Below, in pieces: positions 46,700-59,527 of a stretch of 64,000 nucleotides of DNA. Position 1 is the first letter of the stretch. Every line of letters starts with the position of its first letter. A program made the position numbers and the translations under genes. The stretch is from positions 50,240,564-50,304,563 of the forward strand of contig OZ010599.1 in assembly GCA_963932145.1 (NCBI GenBank), written 5' to 3'. The notes under the pieces were generated by a model, which searched no databases, was not told the DNA's origin, and worked only from the letters and a program-made list of their open reading frames with translations. The stretch comes from Acanthosepion lycidas (taxonomy: Eukaryota; Mollusca; Cephalopoda; Sepiida; Sepiidae).

Positions 46700-47450
46700 T
46701 TGTGATGTTAGGTGAAACTACCTCTAACACAGCCAGGATATGTTACATTCTAAATTTTTTATAATTGATCCATACACTAAGATATTTGAAGGGTTTGATA
46801 TTTAAATATTCCACATCCTGAATTTTTATGATGGATTCAGATGTGTATGTACCATTAGAGCTTTCATGCCAATTCCAGATCATTGTTTCTGTTTTGGAAA
46901 AGTTTATTTTTAGTTCTATATCTTGGAATACTTGATAGAGTATAGAGATGTATAGAGATAGGAAAAGATTAAATAGACTGGGATTTCCTCCTCATCATAC
47001 TTCTGATGATGTTTGAAATACTTCCATATTAGGGTCCTCACCAGACATGTAAGACTTTGTGGATTGATAAAGTTCCTCTAATAGATTGATGCATTCATTG
47101 GATTCAGAACTTGGAAGGCAGTTTCTAATAGATAATAAGAGGCAGTCTCTGTTGATGTGGTCATATGCTGCTGTGAGGTCAACATAACAGGTATACAATT
47201 TTCCTATTAGACAGATATGCAATCTCATTGAGTTGTTTGATGACATATTTGTCATTACATTTCTTACCAGAAAGAAAGCAAAACTGATTTATGAGAAGTT
47301 AACTCTCATAAAATGATGAGAGCTTAGGATAATCATTAATACTTTCATCATAATGAATCCAATTTAGATACTTTTGCATGTGTGTGAGTCTTGAGGGCTA
47401 CCTTTTTGTTTTCATGATGCATTAATGCACAATAAACCACACTTTTTGTG
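46700..47450 (-). pseudogene. Second LINE family reverse transcriptase relic
   Basis: On the minus strand NQFCFLSGKKCNDKYVIKQL is followed by LYTCYVDLTAAYDHINRDCL (RT motif A, about 47200-47150), an ELYQSTKSYMSG block and TSSEV near 46995. After a deletion that removes the YxDD box, LKINFSKTETMIWNWHESS appears near 46890. The order is that of a LINE RT palm. It differs from the families at 21080 and 23190 in motif A wording. Frames are broken. Confidence 0.8.
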
Positions 47451-48059
47451 GGAGCATTTCTGATTCCAAATTTCCTACAGAAACTTTTTATTGAATTCAG
47501 GAAGAAAGTTATTTTCAAAAGTTCAGCCTCAATATTAGCAATTTTTAAATTTAGTGAATATTTGGAGTTATTTGATGATTGATAAAGCTTTATGAACTTC
47601 AGAATTGGATCATAGCTACATCTGTAATATTTAAATCTTCATTTTGAGTTTTAATATTTAATTTTAATTGAGGAACTTTATTTAATAAATTGATGTTGTA
47701 ATGGTATTAAAATGTTCAATAAAATTTAAAACTTTAGGTTGGATTTTGTCCTAATAACCACTCTATAGAAAAATTGATTTTCATGTAGTTAAGTGTTATG
47801 ATTTTGTAGATGTATAACTGTACTGTTATTTAAAAAGAAGTAATAAATAGGAGAAAATGTTAATAGAAAGGACAAGGACTTCTCAAAATAAATTCTTTCT
47901 CCTAGAAGATCATATTTTACAGCCCATAAAATAACATTCTAATTATTATATTCAGAGAATAAAGAAAATTATACAATGTATTTTAACTAAAATTTAACTG
48001 TAACTTTTATTTTTTCCTAGAAATTCAAAGCAGTAAGAAAACTGGGATGAATATGAGAG
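47451..48059. other. AT-rich non-coding DNA
   Basis: Nothing supported. It may include decayed 5' sequence of the adjacent LINE. Confidence 0.4.
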
Positions 48060-48390
48060 ATAAGAATTAGAAATGTGGATTTTGCATTTTAGCAAAAGAC
48101 AAAAACAGAATTAATAAATTAAATAAATAAGAATAAATAAATGAATTAGGAATGAAGAAAAAATAGAAAAATAAATCAAACAAAAAATATTGGAAAAATG
48201 GGAACAAAACTTTCTTCTAAGTTTTAAAAAAGAAATAAATAAAGGGGAACAGAGAAAAAGTAAAATAAAAGAAATAAGTAAAAGTGAGAATGAAAGAAAA
48301 TGATAGAAACAGAATAGAACCTGGAAGGAGAAATAGAGAAAGAAAAATGCTTAAAAATGGAAAGCAAAGCAGAAGAGAGGGAAATCCACA
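48060..48390. repeat. Purine-rich (A/G) low-complexity tract
   Basis: About 330 bp of the + strand is built from AAATAAATAA, GAAAGAAAA and AGAGAGGG-type motifs with few pyrimidines. Strand asymmetry is opposite to that of 8280-9960. Confidence 0.8.
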
Positions 48391-49260
48391 TTTCTTCTGT
48401 TTCTTTTAAATTCCATTTAATGAAAATTGAAAATTATTTAAATATTTTTTACATTTTTTTTTATTCATTTTAAATATTAACAAGTGGCAGTTTATTCTCA
48501 TCATAGTTTTACTTACAACTAGTGAAAAAAGCAAAGGCTTTTTCTTGTATCTATTTTTCATATACTATCTTTAATAGTATATCACTTGAAGTATATCTGA
48601 AGATCAATTTATTAAATTCTATGAATTAATTATAACATGTCAACAATTGAGTCTGTGTGTTCTTTGCAAAATGATCTGCCTTGTCTTTTATGAAAAATTA
48701 TGCTTTTTCAAACCTCAAAACAAAATTGTCACAGCTCTACTCTAAAATGATTGGTTTGGAGGCTTTTGCTACAGGGATAAATATTGTTTGGTAAATATAA
48801 ATCTTATTTAAATATTTGATGTAAATTGCTCAATGTATAATTCCAAATCATAATTGATTAAAATCTTAATTAAAACTCAGTGCTAAAACTGTATATTAAT
48901 CAGGAAAGTATAAAAGACTATTTCATAGGCACTTTGAGACTTTTTTTCCCTATTGATGACTTTTTTTTTATTTATAAGAAATAGAATGGCTATAAAAATT
49001 AATTTCTCCCATTCTCAGTCAAAGATTTATTTTATTGCCTTTACTTAAAAATAATAATTGAATGTTTGTATCTTGAAGAAAATAATGTGTATTCTCTCAG
49101 TTTTTAAATAGGTTTCAACTTCTAATATTTAATATTTACTGCGTATATGAATGAAAAACTTTATAGGCTGGCTATGAAAGCGTTGATTCTACAGCTGTGA
49201 AAACTTGCATGTATTAATTTCAACTCTTCTTATTAATCATTGTGTTCTTTGTTTCCAGTT
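48391..49260. other. AT-rich non-coding DNA
   Basis: Nothing recognised. TA at 49259-49260 borders the mariner relic. Confidence 0.4.
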
Positions 49261-50160
49261 AAACTGACATCTGACTGTTCAAAGACTTCAAAAGTAACTA
49301 GTTGTGACTTCTCTTGGAAAAGGACAAAATTGGCATCATAGTGTTATCAAGTATTTGCAGAAAAAGTGTTTAGCTCTCAAGGACATTCATGCTGGCATGG
49401 TTGTGTTCATTCTGGCATGGTTGTGTTCATTCCATGATGATGGATGACAGGCAATTGACTATAAATCAACATAACCAATGCTATTAGCAATATCCTGTGA
49501 GAGAGTTGAGAATATTCTGCACAATGAACTTAGCATGATGAAGGTTTCTGCTCCATGGGTGCCATGTCTTCTGACACCTGATCAAAAGTGCACCAGGCTG
49601 ATCATATCACAGGAAAATCTGACATTGTTTGAGGCAGATTCAGCTGGTTTCCTTAAACATTTCCTAACCCAAGATGAATGTTGGATTCATCACTTTGAGC
49701 CAAAAACAGAGAGATAATCCATGTAGTGAGAACACCCTTCTCACCTGCTCCAAAGAATGCCAAGGTCATTTTATCTGCAGTGAAGGTGATGGCCTCAGTT
49801 TTTTTTGGGGGTGGGGTGCAAAAGCATTGTTTATTGTCTATGCGAATTTGCTGAGAGAGTTATGAAAGGCTAACAAGACCAAACACCCAGGAAAACTGAG
49901 GAAAGGAGTTTTGTTCCATCAGGAGAATGCTCCAGCACACAATGCCTTTGTTTCAATAGCTGCTGTGTATTATGGTGTCTTTAAGCTTCTTGATCATCCT
50001 CCCTAAACTCCTCTAAAATCATCTATCATCTGTTCCCCAACATGAAAAAAAAAATTGGCTGGGAACCAGCATCACAGTGATGATGGTATCATATCTATTG
50101 TTCATGACTTTTTTAACCAACAGGATGAATAGTGTTCTTTGAACAGTCAGATGTCAGTTT
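49261..50160 (+). mobile_element. Mariner transposon relic with terminal inverted repeats
   Basis: Perfect 25-bp terminal inverted repeats lie at 49261-49285 (AAACTGACATCTGACTGTTC then AAAGA) and 50136-50160. TA dinucleotides border both ends, though not quite symmetrically. Between them, interrupted transposase sequence includes LLTPDQKCTRL (about 49570), FLTQDECWIHHFEPKTE (first catalytic Asp region, about 49660) and VLFHQENAPAHNA (about 49911), where the second catalytic Asp position appears as Glu. At 900 bp it is shorter than a typical 1.3-kb mariner and has internal deletions. A 20-bp GGCATGGTTGTGTTCATTC unit is tandemly duplicated at about 49394-49432. Confidence 0.88.
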
Positions 50161-51469
50161 ACCTTAAAAGGAAGAAAATACATTTATTAATGAGAATAGT
50201 TGAAATTAATGCATGCAAGATTCTTTAATTACAGCAAATTTAGTTCATCTTTTGTAATTAAAGGGCAGACATTTATTCTTTACCTACACTATTACGGATG
50301 TTTTTTTTTATTTTTCAGTGAATATGTAGGCCAAAAAATAGGTGTCTAATATCATGTAAAACTTCATCATGGGATTGAAAACACAAATAATTTAAAGACT
50401 TCTGGAGAGATGTTGAGTCATGTCATTTTGATACATGTTCATTGGTCTCTGATATTTGCAGTTGATACGTTTTGCATGTGAATAGCCCCCTCACCACCAC
50501 ATCTCATAAATGCTTGATTGGGCTTATCTTAAGCAAATGTAGCAGCTGCATCATTCATCAAAAGTCTCTTGAATGCTCCTTAAACTGATGTTGGGCAACT
50601 GGTGACAGAAGTTTACCTTGCTGGAATAACCCAGCATTATAGGGGTACATGTCATCCATAAGTGAGTGCAAACAGTCATAAAGCAGTGCAATATATCAGA
50701 TAATGACATGTTTACACAAACCATCAAACCCAATCCAAATGTAATTTAAGCTATCACTTCTCTATTACTACAGATAATTCTCACCAGACACTTATGATCA
50801 CAGTTATATATAATTTGATTAAACAATTCTTCAATGTATGCATAAGTATCATCAATCTTCTAACCTGTCTTTCCCATTTTTAAATTAAAAGTCAATTTGA
50901 CAGATTAGACATAATTATGAGTGAATCAGTGATGAATTGATTGACCTTTAACATATAAGAAATGTATGTATACCTTAATTTCAAATTAAAAGGCCAGATT
51001 TGTGTTGAAATCAAAACTGGGGAGAAAGCACAATGAAACTATAACAATCTAGCATTTTTTTGCAATATATGATTGAACTTTTGTTGGTTTTTGCTTACAG
51101 CTATATCCAATGCCCAGAGTTAATGCCATTTCTCAGGTTAATAAATCAGAGTATTTGCATTCATTCAGTCCAATTATTTAGATAGGGTTTTTATTCTTAT
51201 GTCTAGTTGAATATATCAGAATTGATATTTCTGTGTATACATAAACATTAGTGCTTCTCCCACTGGGTGCCAGTTTAAAAAGGTTGGTTTGGGCTTCAAC
51301 TTTGGAATAATAGCATAAGGCTGATTATGCAATGTCATGTTAAAAGATTGTCTTTATGCATTGCTGATAATCAAGACAAAACTGAGCATCAATGAGAATT
51401 GAGGATATTTAAATTCAAAGAAGAAGATACTTTTCCTACTGTGTTATATATATATAGTGTCACTGACAG
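50161..51469. other. Unassigned DNA
   Basis: Around 50400-50800 composition is more balanced and a 60-codon minus-strand frame exists (50551-50733). This may be another decayed transposon, but no motif is firm enough to name one. Confidence 0.4.
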
Positions 51470-51600
51470 ACAGACTGTGTCACTCCATCGCAGCTCTTCA
51501 GTGTGGCTAGATGTTCAATTGCTTCAAGCCGGGATCGAAACCCTGTTGATTTGGCATTAGTCAGAGATCCTACCCCTAATCTATCATTGCATGACAGAGA
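51470..51600 (-). mobile_element. Probable tRNA-derived SINE fragment
   Basis: On the minus strand GGTTTCGATCCCGGC gives a B-box-like core near 51530, preceded by a weak A-box-like region. The body then continues toward lower coordinates. No target duplication was found. It differs from the SINE at 20055. Confidence 0.45.
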
Positions 51601-51612
51601 GAAAGGGAAATT

Positions 51613-51659
51613 TTAATGTTTTCTATATGAAATAATTTTAATGTTTTCTATATGAAATA
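51613..51659 (+). repeat. About 23-bp tandem duplication
   Basis: TTTTAATGTTTTCTATATGA followed by AATA occurs twice in direct succession. Confidence 0.8.
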
Positions 51660-51800
51660 TGCCAGTGGAATGTAGAGCTCAATTCAGTGGAAGAGCAGTA
51701 GGAGCCACTGTTTTTAAAATTACCCTTTTCTCAATACACAGCAACTATACTTTTCTTATACACAGCAATTATGCTTCAAAACAAGTTTTATTAAAAAGTA

Positions 51801-51905
51801 TAGACATTCTATGTCTATGGAATTTATCTTTTACCATTGTTTCGCAGAAGGTGATTTGCAGTTTGTAAAAGACAATGGATAAATTCAATAGACATAAAAT
51901 GTCTA
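51801..51905. mobile_element. MITE-like inverted-repeat element
   Basis: The left arm TAGACATTCTATGTCTATGG with AATTTATC and CATTGT is inversely repeated at 51872-51905. There are two substitutions and a 6-nt insertion (TTTTAC) in the left arm. Total length is 105 bp. The ends read TAGACATT and AATGTCTA. Confidence 0.6.
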
Positions 51906-52512
51906 TTCATTCATATATATATGATCAGAAGTAGTCTGTCATTATTGGCAATGATGTCTCTATTTTTTTAATAATTGAGTTGAATTACATACATATATAT
52001 ATATATATATATTATTTATTTTAGGATATTAAAACAAAAACATGTAAAAAAAATCACTAAACAATGGCAATTATGTTTCAACACTACAAATGTGTCTCCT
52101 CAGGCAAAATTAAACTACTCGTGAGTGAATGATTAATTTAATTTCAAAAGCAGAATACTTCCTCTTTTTTTGAGAAAAAAAAAACAGAATTAAAAATAGG
52201 CTTGTGGGCTCTACAATGATTAACCAATAGAATGTGACCTACGCTAAATTCAAACTCACCAAAAATTTTTCTTTTTAATATAGGTCATGATACGAAGCTG
52301 TCTGCATATAAATCCAATTTCATTATGGACAGATACAAATTGTAACATTATTTTATAAGATGTATAGAAGTCTGGTGAAGAAATAAAAGCGAAAGAGGTA
52401 GGGAGATAATTTAGCATAATGCTAACTAGTTATATGCTCTACTCTGTATTGAGCTCTCTTTTAAATTAAATGTTATGGACAGTGGAATCATACTCCATTT
52501 GTTCTCATTTTA

Positions 52513-52570
<58 letters not shown>

Positions 52571-53984
52571 GCTTATAACCTAATCCAAATAATAAAATAT
52601 GCTGGAGTTTATATAATTATTGGTATACCTGAATAAATGAATGTATATCAGTATATATAAGAATGTATAACCCTCTATATTGTGCATATTTATGAACATC
52701 CTGTTTCTGTATGTAGAAATTACAGTCTACCTAACAATGTTACCATTATGTTGAATAATACAAAACTTGCAGCTGTGACAGAATAGATCGCTAAACTGTT
52801 CTACTTATAACTTCTGAAATAATTCTTTATTATTCTTTGTTTTTCTCTCTACTGGTATCATAACAAATATTCATGCTGCTTCTGCATTTTGTAAATGTTT
52901 AGTTACTATCAGAACTTTAATGTCTTCTTCTGATAATTTTTTCTTAAACATGATCGAGTTGAGTTTGATAAGGTCAATCAGATATAAATGCTTTCGATTT
53001 TTTCTTGTTTTTTTATAATATAACCATAAGTGTGTATGTGTATATTCTGTGAGTAAAATGAGATTTTATAATTTACTAATAGACATTTTTATGTTTGTAT
53101 AGCTAATCCTGAAACTGTTTGCATATTGTGTAGCTGTATTTTGCACTCATGCCACCAGTCTGTAGATATCTATTAATATATTTGTAAGCATCTTAGTGTT
53201 TCTTAACAGATATACTTCATTCTTCTTAAGCATATAACAGATTTACTTCTTTATTATCTCCACTAAAACAGTTATTTATTTGGCTTGAAAATCTATCAGC
53301 TCCAAGATCCTTCCTTTCCAAGTCTGTTTCTTAATTAATTCTGTGGCACATTGCCTGTACATGACTGAGAAAAATTCCAAATTCATCCTTTTATTTCTGA
53401 TGTATAGTTTTTGATTTATACCTATTTATCTATATTATTACAAAGGAAATGCTTGAACTCAATTTTCAGGTCTTCAAGCCTAACACAGTGATGACATGTG
53501 AGCAGTGACAGTCTGTTTCATGCTTGAATGCAATCTTCAGGACATGTGTGTTGTGTTTTGGCTTGACTATATGTGCTGATCAATGGTGTATTATGGGTAG
53601 CAAGGTCTATTGTACTATCTTAACGGTTATTAGGCAGGCCATAATGATTATGTTTCAAATTATTCTAGAGGCTATTGAGTAAGAATAATTGTGAGGTTAT
53701 TTGTAGCTATTGTATAATATTGTTTGTTAACTTTTTATTCATTATTATTAATTACTTAATTATTTATTATTATTACATTTACTTATAGTTTATATGTGTT
53801 CATTCATAGTTTGTTAATTTGTTTATTATTTACTTGATCTGTTCATTTATTTATTTAGATTTTTTATTTTTTATTTTATTTACATTTTTTTTATTATTTG
53901 TTATTTTATTTGTTTAGTTTAAAGTATCCGTTTTGTATATATTACATATATTTGCATTTTTCATGGTGGTATTTTCAGTTTTCA
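51906..53984. other. AT-rich non-coding DNA
   Basis: Nothing coding recognised. It contains short AT runs near 51989 and a long one at 52516. 53740-53940 is TTATT-rich low complexity. Confidence 0.45.
52516..52568. repeat. (TA)n microsatellite
   Basis: A pure TA run of about 53 bp. Confidence 0.96.
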
Positions 53985-54990
53985 ATTTTTAAGTAATATA
54001 GAATTATTTTTGGCGGTCTGCATTTTGAGATAAGTTCTGTCTGTTTATTTAGTAATTTGTGTTGGTCTGTTAAGGTGATTATAGCTATTTTCATCACCAG
54101 ACAGAGTTTACATTTTTTGGATATATTGTTGTAGGCTGGTGGTGTTTTCCTTCTTTTCCATGATATTTTTGGTGTAATTTGGTTTTTGTTTTTAATTTCT
54201 CATATATGTTTGGAAAGCATTGTGCTGTTCATGTATTTATTATTTATAAAGGATGTTTTGTGTGCATGGTTTCTCCATTTCCATGGTCCTTCAGTTACAC
54301 CTATGTATATTTTTTCTTTGTTATTTGCTGATTTTACAGTGTCTTGGTATATTATATTGTTTTGCAAGCAATTGCTATTTTTACTTTGTGCTTATTTTCA
54401 TTTGTTCTTGAGCTAAAGAGATGGCCTTATCTAGCATGGGTTCTGTTATAAAAGGGTAGAAATCTTTTACATCTAGTTGTATAAATTTGCAATTATGTTT
54501 GGTTTTGAGTTTATGGAACAAGTCTATAGTTGTTTTTGTGTTTTCCACTGCTAACTTTGTTTGTCCTTAGTTCTGAGTTAATTCTTTCTAGTATTATTTT
54601 ACTTATTATAGTTCACTTTTTTGAGTTTATGAGTTTGCATGTTGGGTTTATTTTGAAGTTTTCTTTGTGGCCTTTTAGTGTAATGAATGCTTGTGATTTA
54701 GTGATGCAATTTATTTGGTTATCTAAGTTTAATGTTTGGGTGACATTTTTTTAGCTTCCATGTTAATACCGTATTTTGTAGTTTTTGGTACTTTTCTGTA
54801 TGTTTTAGTTATGTTATCCTTGAGTAATTGGTTGTGTTTTGGGGGTAGGTTTGTTCATATAAATTTCTAATTTTGCCCAATTGTGATGAATACATCAGGT
54901 GAATTGTCAATTTCTTTTTGTTTCTTACTTAAGTTAGTTAAGTCTCTTTTGAATTTCTCTTTTTCCCCTTGTTTTTGGAGACAATTTTTT
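53985..54990 (-). pseudogene. Penelope-like retroelement relic (RT fragment plus GIY-YIG)
   Basis: On the minus strand an N-terminal RT fragment reads CKFIQLDVKDFYPFITEPML (about 54500-54440), then DKAISLAQEQMKIS. The rest of the RT is deleted. Immediately downstream (about 54375-54010) NIIYQDTV is followed about ten residues later by KIYIGVTEGPWKWRNHAH, the GIY-YIG nuclease core, and then SKHI, a stop, CKLCLVMKIAII and LLNKQTELISKCR. Reverse transcriptase followed by GIY-YIG is the diagnostic architecture of Penelope-like elements. The GIY-YIG part is nearly open, with one TGA, while the RT part has many stops. Confidence 0.78.
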
Positions 54991-55614
54991 TGTTTTAAAA
55001 CCTGATTTTTTCTTGAGTGCAGCATTTGTGTTAAATTTAAGATGTATTACATAATTTCATGAAGCCTGAACAAAATGTCAGTAAGCTTTACATAATAAAT
55101 TTATCTAATTTTCTCAGGTTTTAGCCAAAATAAATAAAATTTATTCTATTTATATTGTATATGTTCATTGTTTGTGATCATTCATGTCCAAGAATGCATA
55201 AAAATTACCAACATGAACATTGAATGAGTTATTAATTTTGTGAAAGAGTTATTTCCCTCTATTGCAATGTCTCAGAAATTTATATTTATGCTGTTTCGAT
55301 TGCGCAAGTATTAAAACAAACCACTATTCTTGAATATATATTGATCCTTTCTACCTGCAAAAAATGATTGGATTCGCCTTTTTGTCCCATATCATATTTT
55401 AAAATAAGATTCTGTCATCATTTTATGTTGAGGCAAAACTTCTCAGTGTTATCTTTTAATAATTTTTTGAAAATCTTAAAAATCTTTTAAGTTTACTTAT
55501 GTTTTTATTACTTGTTTGGGCAATGTTCTTTAATAAGAGTTTACAGAAATATGACAAGTTTATTTTGGTGAAAATTATAACTTTTACTGCACTTTTCCCA
55601 TATTAAACACAAAG

Positions 55615-55670
55615 TGTAAACAGTGTCAGCTGTGCATTTTATATAAAATACACAGTTGACACTGTTTACA
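55615..55670. other. 56-nt near-perfect palindrome
   Basis: TGTAAACAGTGTCAGCTGTG CATTTTAT is followed with no spacer by its inverse complement with two differences. In a + strand RNA one difference is a G-U pair and the other an A-C mismatch, giving a stem of about 26-27 pairs of which the innermost few must open as loop. It may be a terminal-repeat pair of a tiny MITE or a processed hairpin. Confidence 0.85.
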
Positions 55671-57755
55671 AAGTATGTTCTGGAAAACTTTAGAAATTGA
55701 AACCTACTGAATTCAGGAACATTTAAAGAAAGATGTGGTGCAACCAAAACTTGAACTTGCACAAAGGTCAGTCATTCAGCTGTAATAGGAAGTTTACAAA
55801 TGTTATAAAAATTTAGAAACTTGGACAATAGGTCTTGCATGAACTTATAGAAAATATTGAAGTATTTGTCTTTCTATCTTTGCTCTACATGGAAAAAAGA
55901 ATCATTTTTGGGTAGTCCTTGGTGATGAAAAGTGAATTTATTTTTTAGACGTAAAAATGAAGAAAATCCTAGTTAGATCCCAAACAGAATCTAGTGCTTT
56001 ACTTTTTTTTATCTTCTTTCATTCATTTCTGTCATCATTTTCTTTGTTTTTTTCTTCTCTTTCTCAAAACCATTTGTTTCACTCCATTCTTGCATAGAAA
56101 GAAAAGCTCAGTTCAAAGTAACTATACTCAAATAATAATCTTCTTTCTGTCATTGTAATCCAAACTCATAATGATCAAACTATTGGCTCAAGATAGGACA
56201 GTAATTTGCAAAAGAATTTAGAATCATTCATCTTTAAGATTCCAAGTTATCAGATAATAATTCTTTTTCAGTCAGAGATTATTTACAGTGAAAATCAACA
56301 TTTTGCATTGTCTGATAAACTTTTTGGCAAAATCTAATATGTCCCTGATAAAAAAGAAATCTGAATTCTTCAGTTACTTTTTTATATCTTCAAAACTGTA
56401 CTATTAAGACAAGATGCTCATTTAATTTTGAAATGACATGATTTTGATGTCTGTTGAGTGTGTTTTGTTAATCTTCCCTTTCTTGAATGTTACTTTTGTA
56501 CATTTATCTAATCCAAACTCCATACCTGATATCACTGCTGAAATATTTTATTATTTTTTTGTGGAGACCTTTCAACTCATTGTCATCTTTGGCAAAAAGT
56601 TTGAGAATAAGTCATTAATTACTTTAGTTCCTGTGAAAGGGTGGTTAGGGTCAGACAAAACAGAAGAGGTGACAGGGATTCAAAAAAGTCAGTTAAAAAA
56701 TTCTTCGTTGGATATTCAAACAATTGGAAGTGGCAGTGCCTTTGGTGTGACTTGGGTATAATGTGGTTTTCCACAATCCCATACTATATTTATAGAAATT
56801 TACTATCACTGAAATGACTTTATACATTTCCAAAGCCTTAATGATCCACACTATCAATTACTTTGATATTCCTAAGAGGAGCATATATCATAAAATCTGA
56901 AAAGTGTAATATTATCCAGATAGATTTATGAACATTTTTGACAGTGTCTCACTGAGCACTCCTGGTACTTAATTTTATCTTTATAAATATAATAAATATG
57001 AGTGATGGATGTCAGGTAGAGGTGACAATTATATGTTTATATTCTTCTTTCAAAAATAAATTGTTAAGAACATGCTCTAGTGTTATATACATTTTTATCA
57101 ATGTTTACTTATTCACCACAAACAAAAGCTATATTGCATATGGGAACTTGATCTTGTTAGCAATAGGAATATACATTCTTCAAATTTAATTACTCTACTT
57201 CTACAAGTTATATTACTACCCAGTAATGTGTTAATATTTCAATTGGATTGGAAAAATGTTTCTATGCTATTCCATCAGAAGTCAAAAACCCAAATTTTGG
57301 GAAGTGTGTGAGGCTGAGAATGCTTCAGTACATTCTAGTTTTGTTTATATTGTTAATTTTTTATAAGAAGAAATTAGCTTATAATATAAAGAGTTATGTC
57401 ATGCAGACAATAAAGATTAATTCCTATTTATTGTAAAATTTATTATGAGCAGTTAATGATATTTATTTTATTATTATATATTCCATAGAGAGTAACTTGT
57501 AAAAAATATAGCTTAATAATATATTTTGAATAGGTAATTAATTTAATTATAAATAATTAACTGTTTCTTTATTTACACAGCAAAAGTACACACAAGCAGC
57601 AGTAAAACCCTTTGCAAAAACTTAGAAAATGGATAACACGCTATGAAATTCAAAAATGCATTCAAGATCATCTGTGCAGATTTCTACAAAAATGATTATG
57701 TAAATATATTTTACAGCTGTATGTATAAACAAATCTACTGACTTGTATATATGCA

Positions 57756-57758
<3 letters not shown>

Positions 57759-57789
<31 letters not shown>
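57759..57789. repeat. (AT)n microsatellite
   Basis: A pure AT run of about 31 bp. Confidence 0.94.
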
Positions 57790-57791
<2 letters not shown>

Positions 57792-58823
57792 ATTCCTTAA
57801 AATGCTCACACATGGTTGGATGTCATACTATATATACAATTACATATGCATATATGTATCTGTCCAAATTCTATTGCTTATACAACAGGTAAACAGGTAT
57901 ATACACATAAATACTTTGTGTTTCAATATTTTTACTTTTCTTCTTGTGAATATAGAGAGCAATAGTAGTTTTGATTTTGCTAGCAAATGAATTTGCATTT
58001 AATCCCAACTCATGGTTTTATTAATTCAATTCTCCTCATTTTTATCTAAAAGCTTTAAATACACATATACAAATATTGTCATCATTACCAACCAGGTTTG
58101 TGATTAGGGGGTGGGGAGCCTACCAAACTAAAAAAATATAGCAAGTAGTAAGGAATTAAAATGTATAAGTTCATTAGTACTAAAACCATCCACCCATTGA
58201 TTGATAACTGAAGCTCACTTCACCCTTATTGGCATCATTAGTATCAATGATAAGCACTAGTTTATGCATTATTGGTGTTACTGCTGTTTGCCTTGTAGTT
58301 GTTGTTGTTATAGTAGCAGTGGCAATATCAGTGGCAACATAAAATCAGGCAAGATGAAGATGAGAAGGGGTAAAAAGAGGAGGAGCTAGGTAGAGTCATT
58401 AGTAGAAGCAATAGTAAATCCGAATGAATCTTTTCCCCTCCCTTTTAAGTGTGTAATCTCTCTCTCTCTCTTCTTCCTTCTTCCAGCTGCATATACAGAA
58501 TTATCAGTTATCATCATGGCTACTTACAAGGTTGTAGTATTTGCATTTCTATAATATGGCTATATTATTTCAGACCCATGTTATTCACAATATTTCATTC
58601 CTAGTGAGCCTTCTACCATTCAAACTGTCACCAGTAATGTTATGGTGGCTGTTCTTTATATCCCTGGAGATGTTTTATGTTAACAGACATACCTAGTCTT
58701 GTTGGAGGCTGGAATATATTTGGTAAATGTTAACACCTGATATTCACCAGGTATATATATGTCCATAAGAAAGAAATTTTAAAAAACGATCAAAAGAAGA
58801 TAAAAAAGGAGTGCTATACATAC

Positions 58824-58862
58824 GCACACACACACACACACACACACACATGTGTGTGTGTG
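58824..58862. repeat. (AC)n-(TG)n palindromic microsatellite
   Basis: About 27 bp of AC run directly into 12 bp of TG, so the junction is self-complementary and can fold back. Confidence 0.95.
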
Positions 58863-59433
58863 TAAGTGTGCTTGTACTGGTGGACATATACACATGTACG
58901 CACCTAAAAAAAGATGACAAGAAAAAAATAATAAAGCAAATGTTGCTTCCAGTGAAGAATGCAGGGACATATTCCATAATGAAGACCTGTGCTCAAACAA
59001 CTCATCCTACGATACGGTGGTCAAAAAAGAAATTGATCTTCAACTTTACCTTCTTTGTCCACACCAACACTACAGATACACAAATCTGTGCACACATTCC
59101 TCCAGAGAGATCATCTATAAATTCGTCCACTTCTTTATCTCATGTGCTCTCATTTTTTACAAATTCTTTCTTGTTATCATTGTTTTTATCACTATTGTCA
59201 AGATTTCTATTCCTGACAACATTATCTCCAATGGCACTACTATCTCCGCAACCTCTATGATGGCATCAATATCCTCTTTGTGGAGGACATGGCTCAGGTC
59301 ATTGGCCAGCCCACTGGTATAAGAAGTGAAAAGATAAATTGGAAAAACAAAAAAACAAAAAAAAAAGAAGCAATCGTGTGAGTGCAGTTCATCCTGTTTC
59401 ATTTTCTTTTTTAGTTGAACTTGGATAGTTGAA

Positions 59434-59522
<89 letters not shown>
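59434..59522. repeat. Compound (TCTA)n-(TA)n microsatellite
   Basis: About seven TCTA tetranucleotides are followed by about 58 bp of pure TA. Confidence 0.96.

Positions 59523-59527
<5 letters not shown>

Noticed and set aside
50400-50800. Possible further transposase on the minus strand
   Set aside because: Balanced composition and a 60-codon frame only. No catalytic motif or terminal repeat could be defended.
56438-56761. 107-codon + strand frame
   Set aside because: No recognised motif or splice context. It may be antisense of an old repeat, but I could not identify one.
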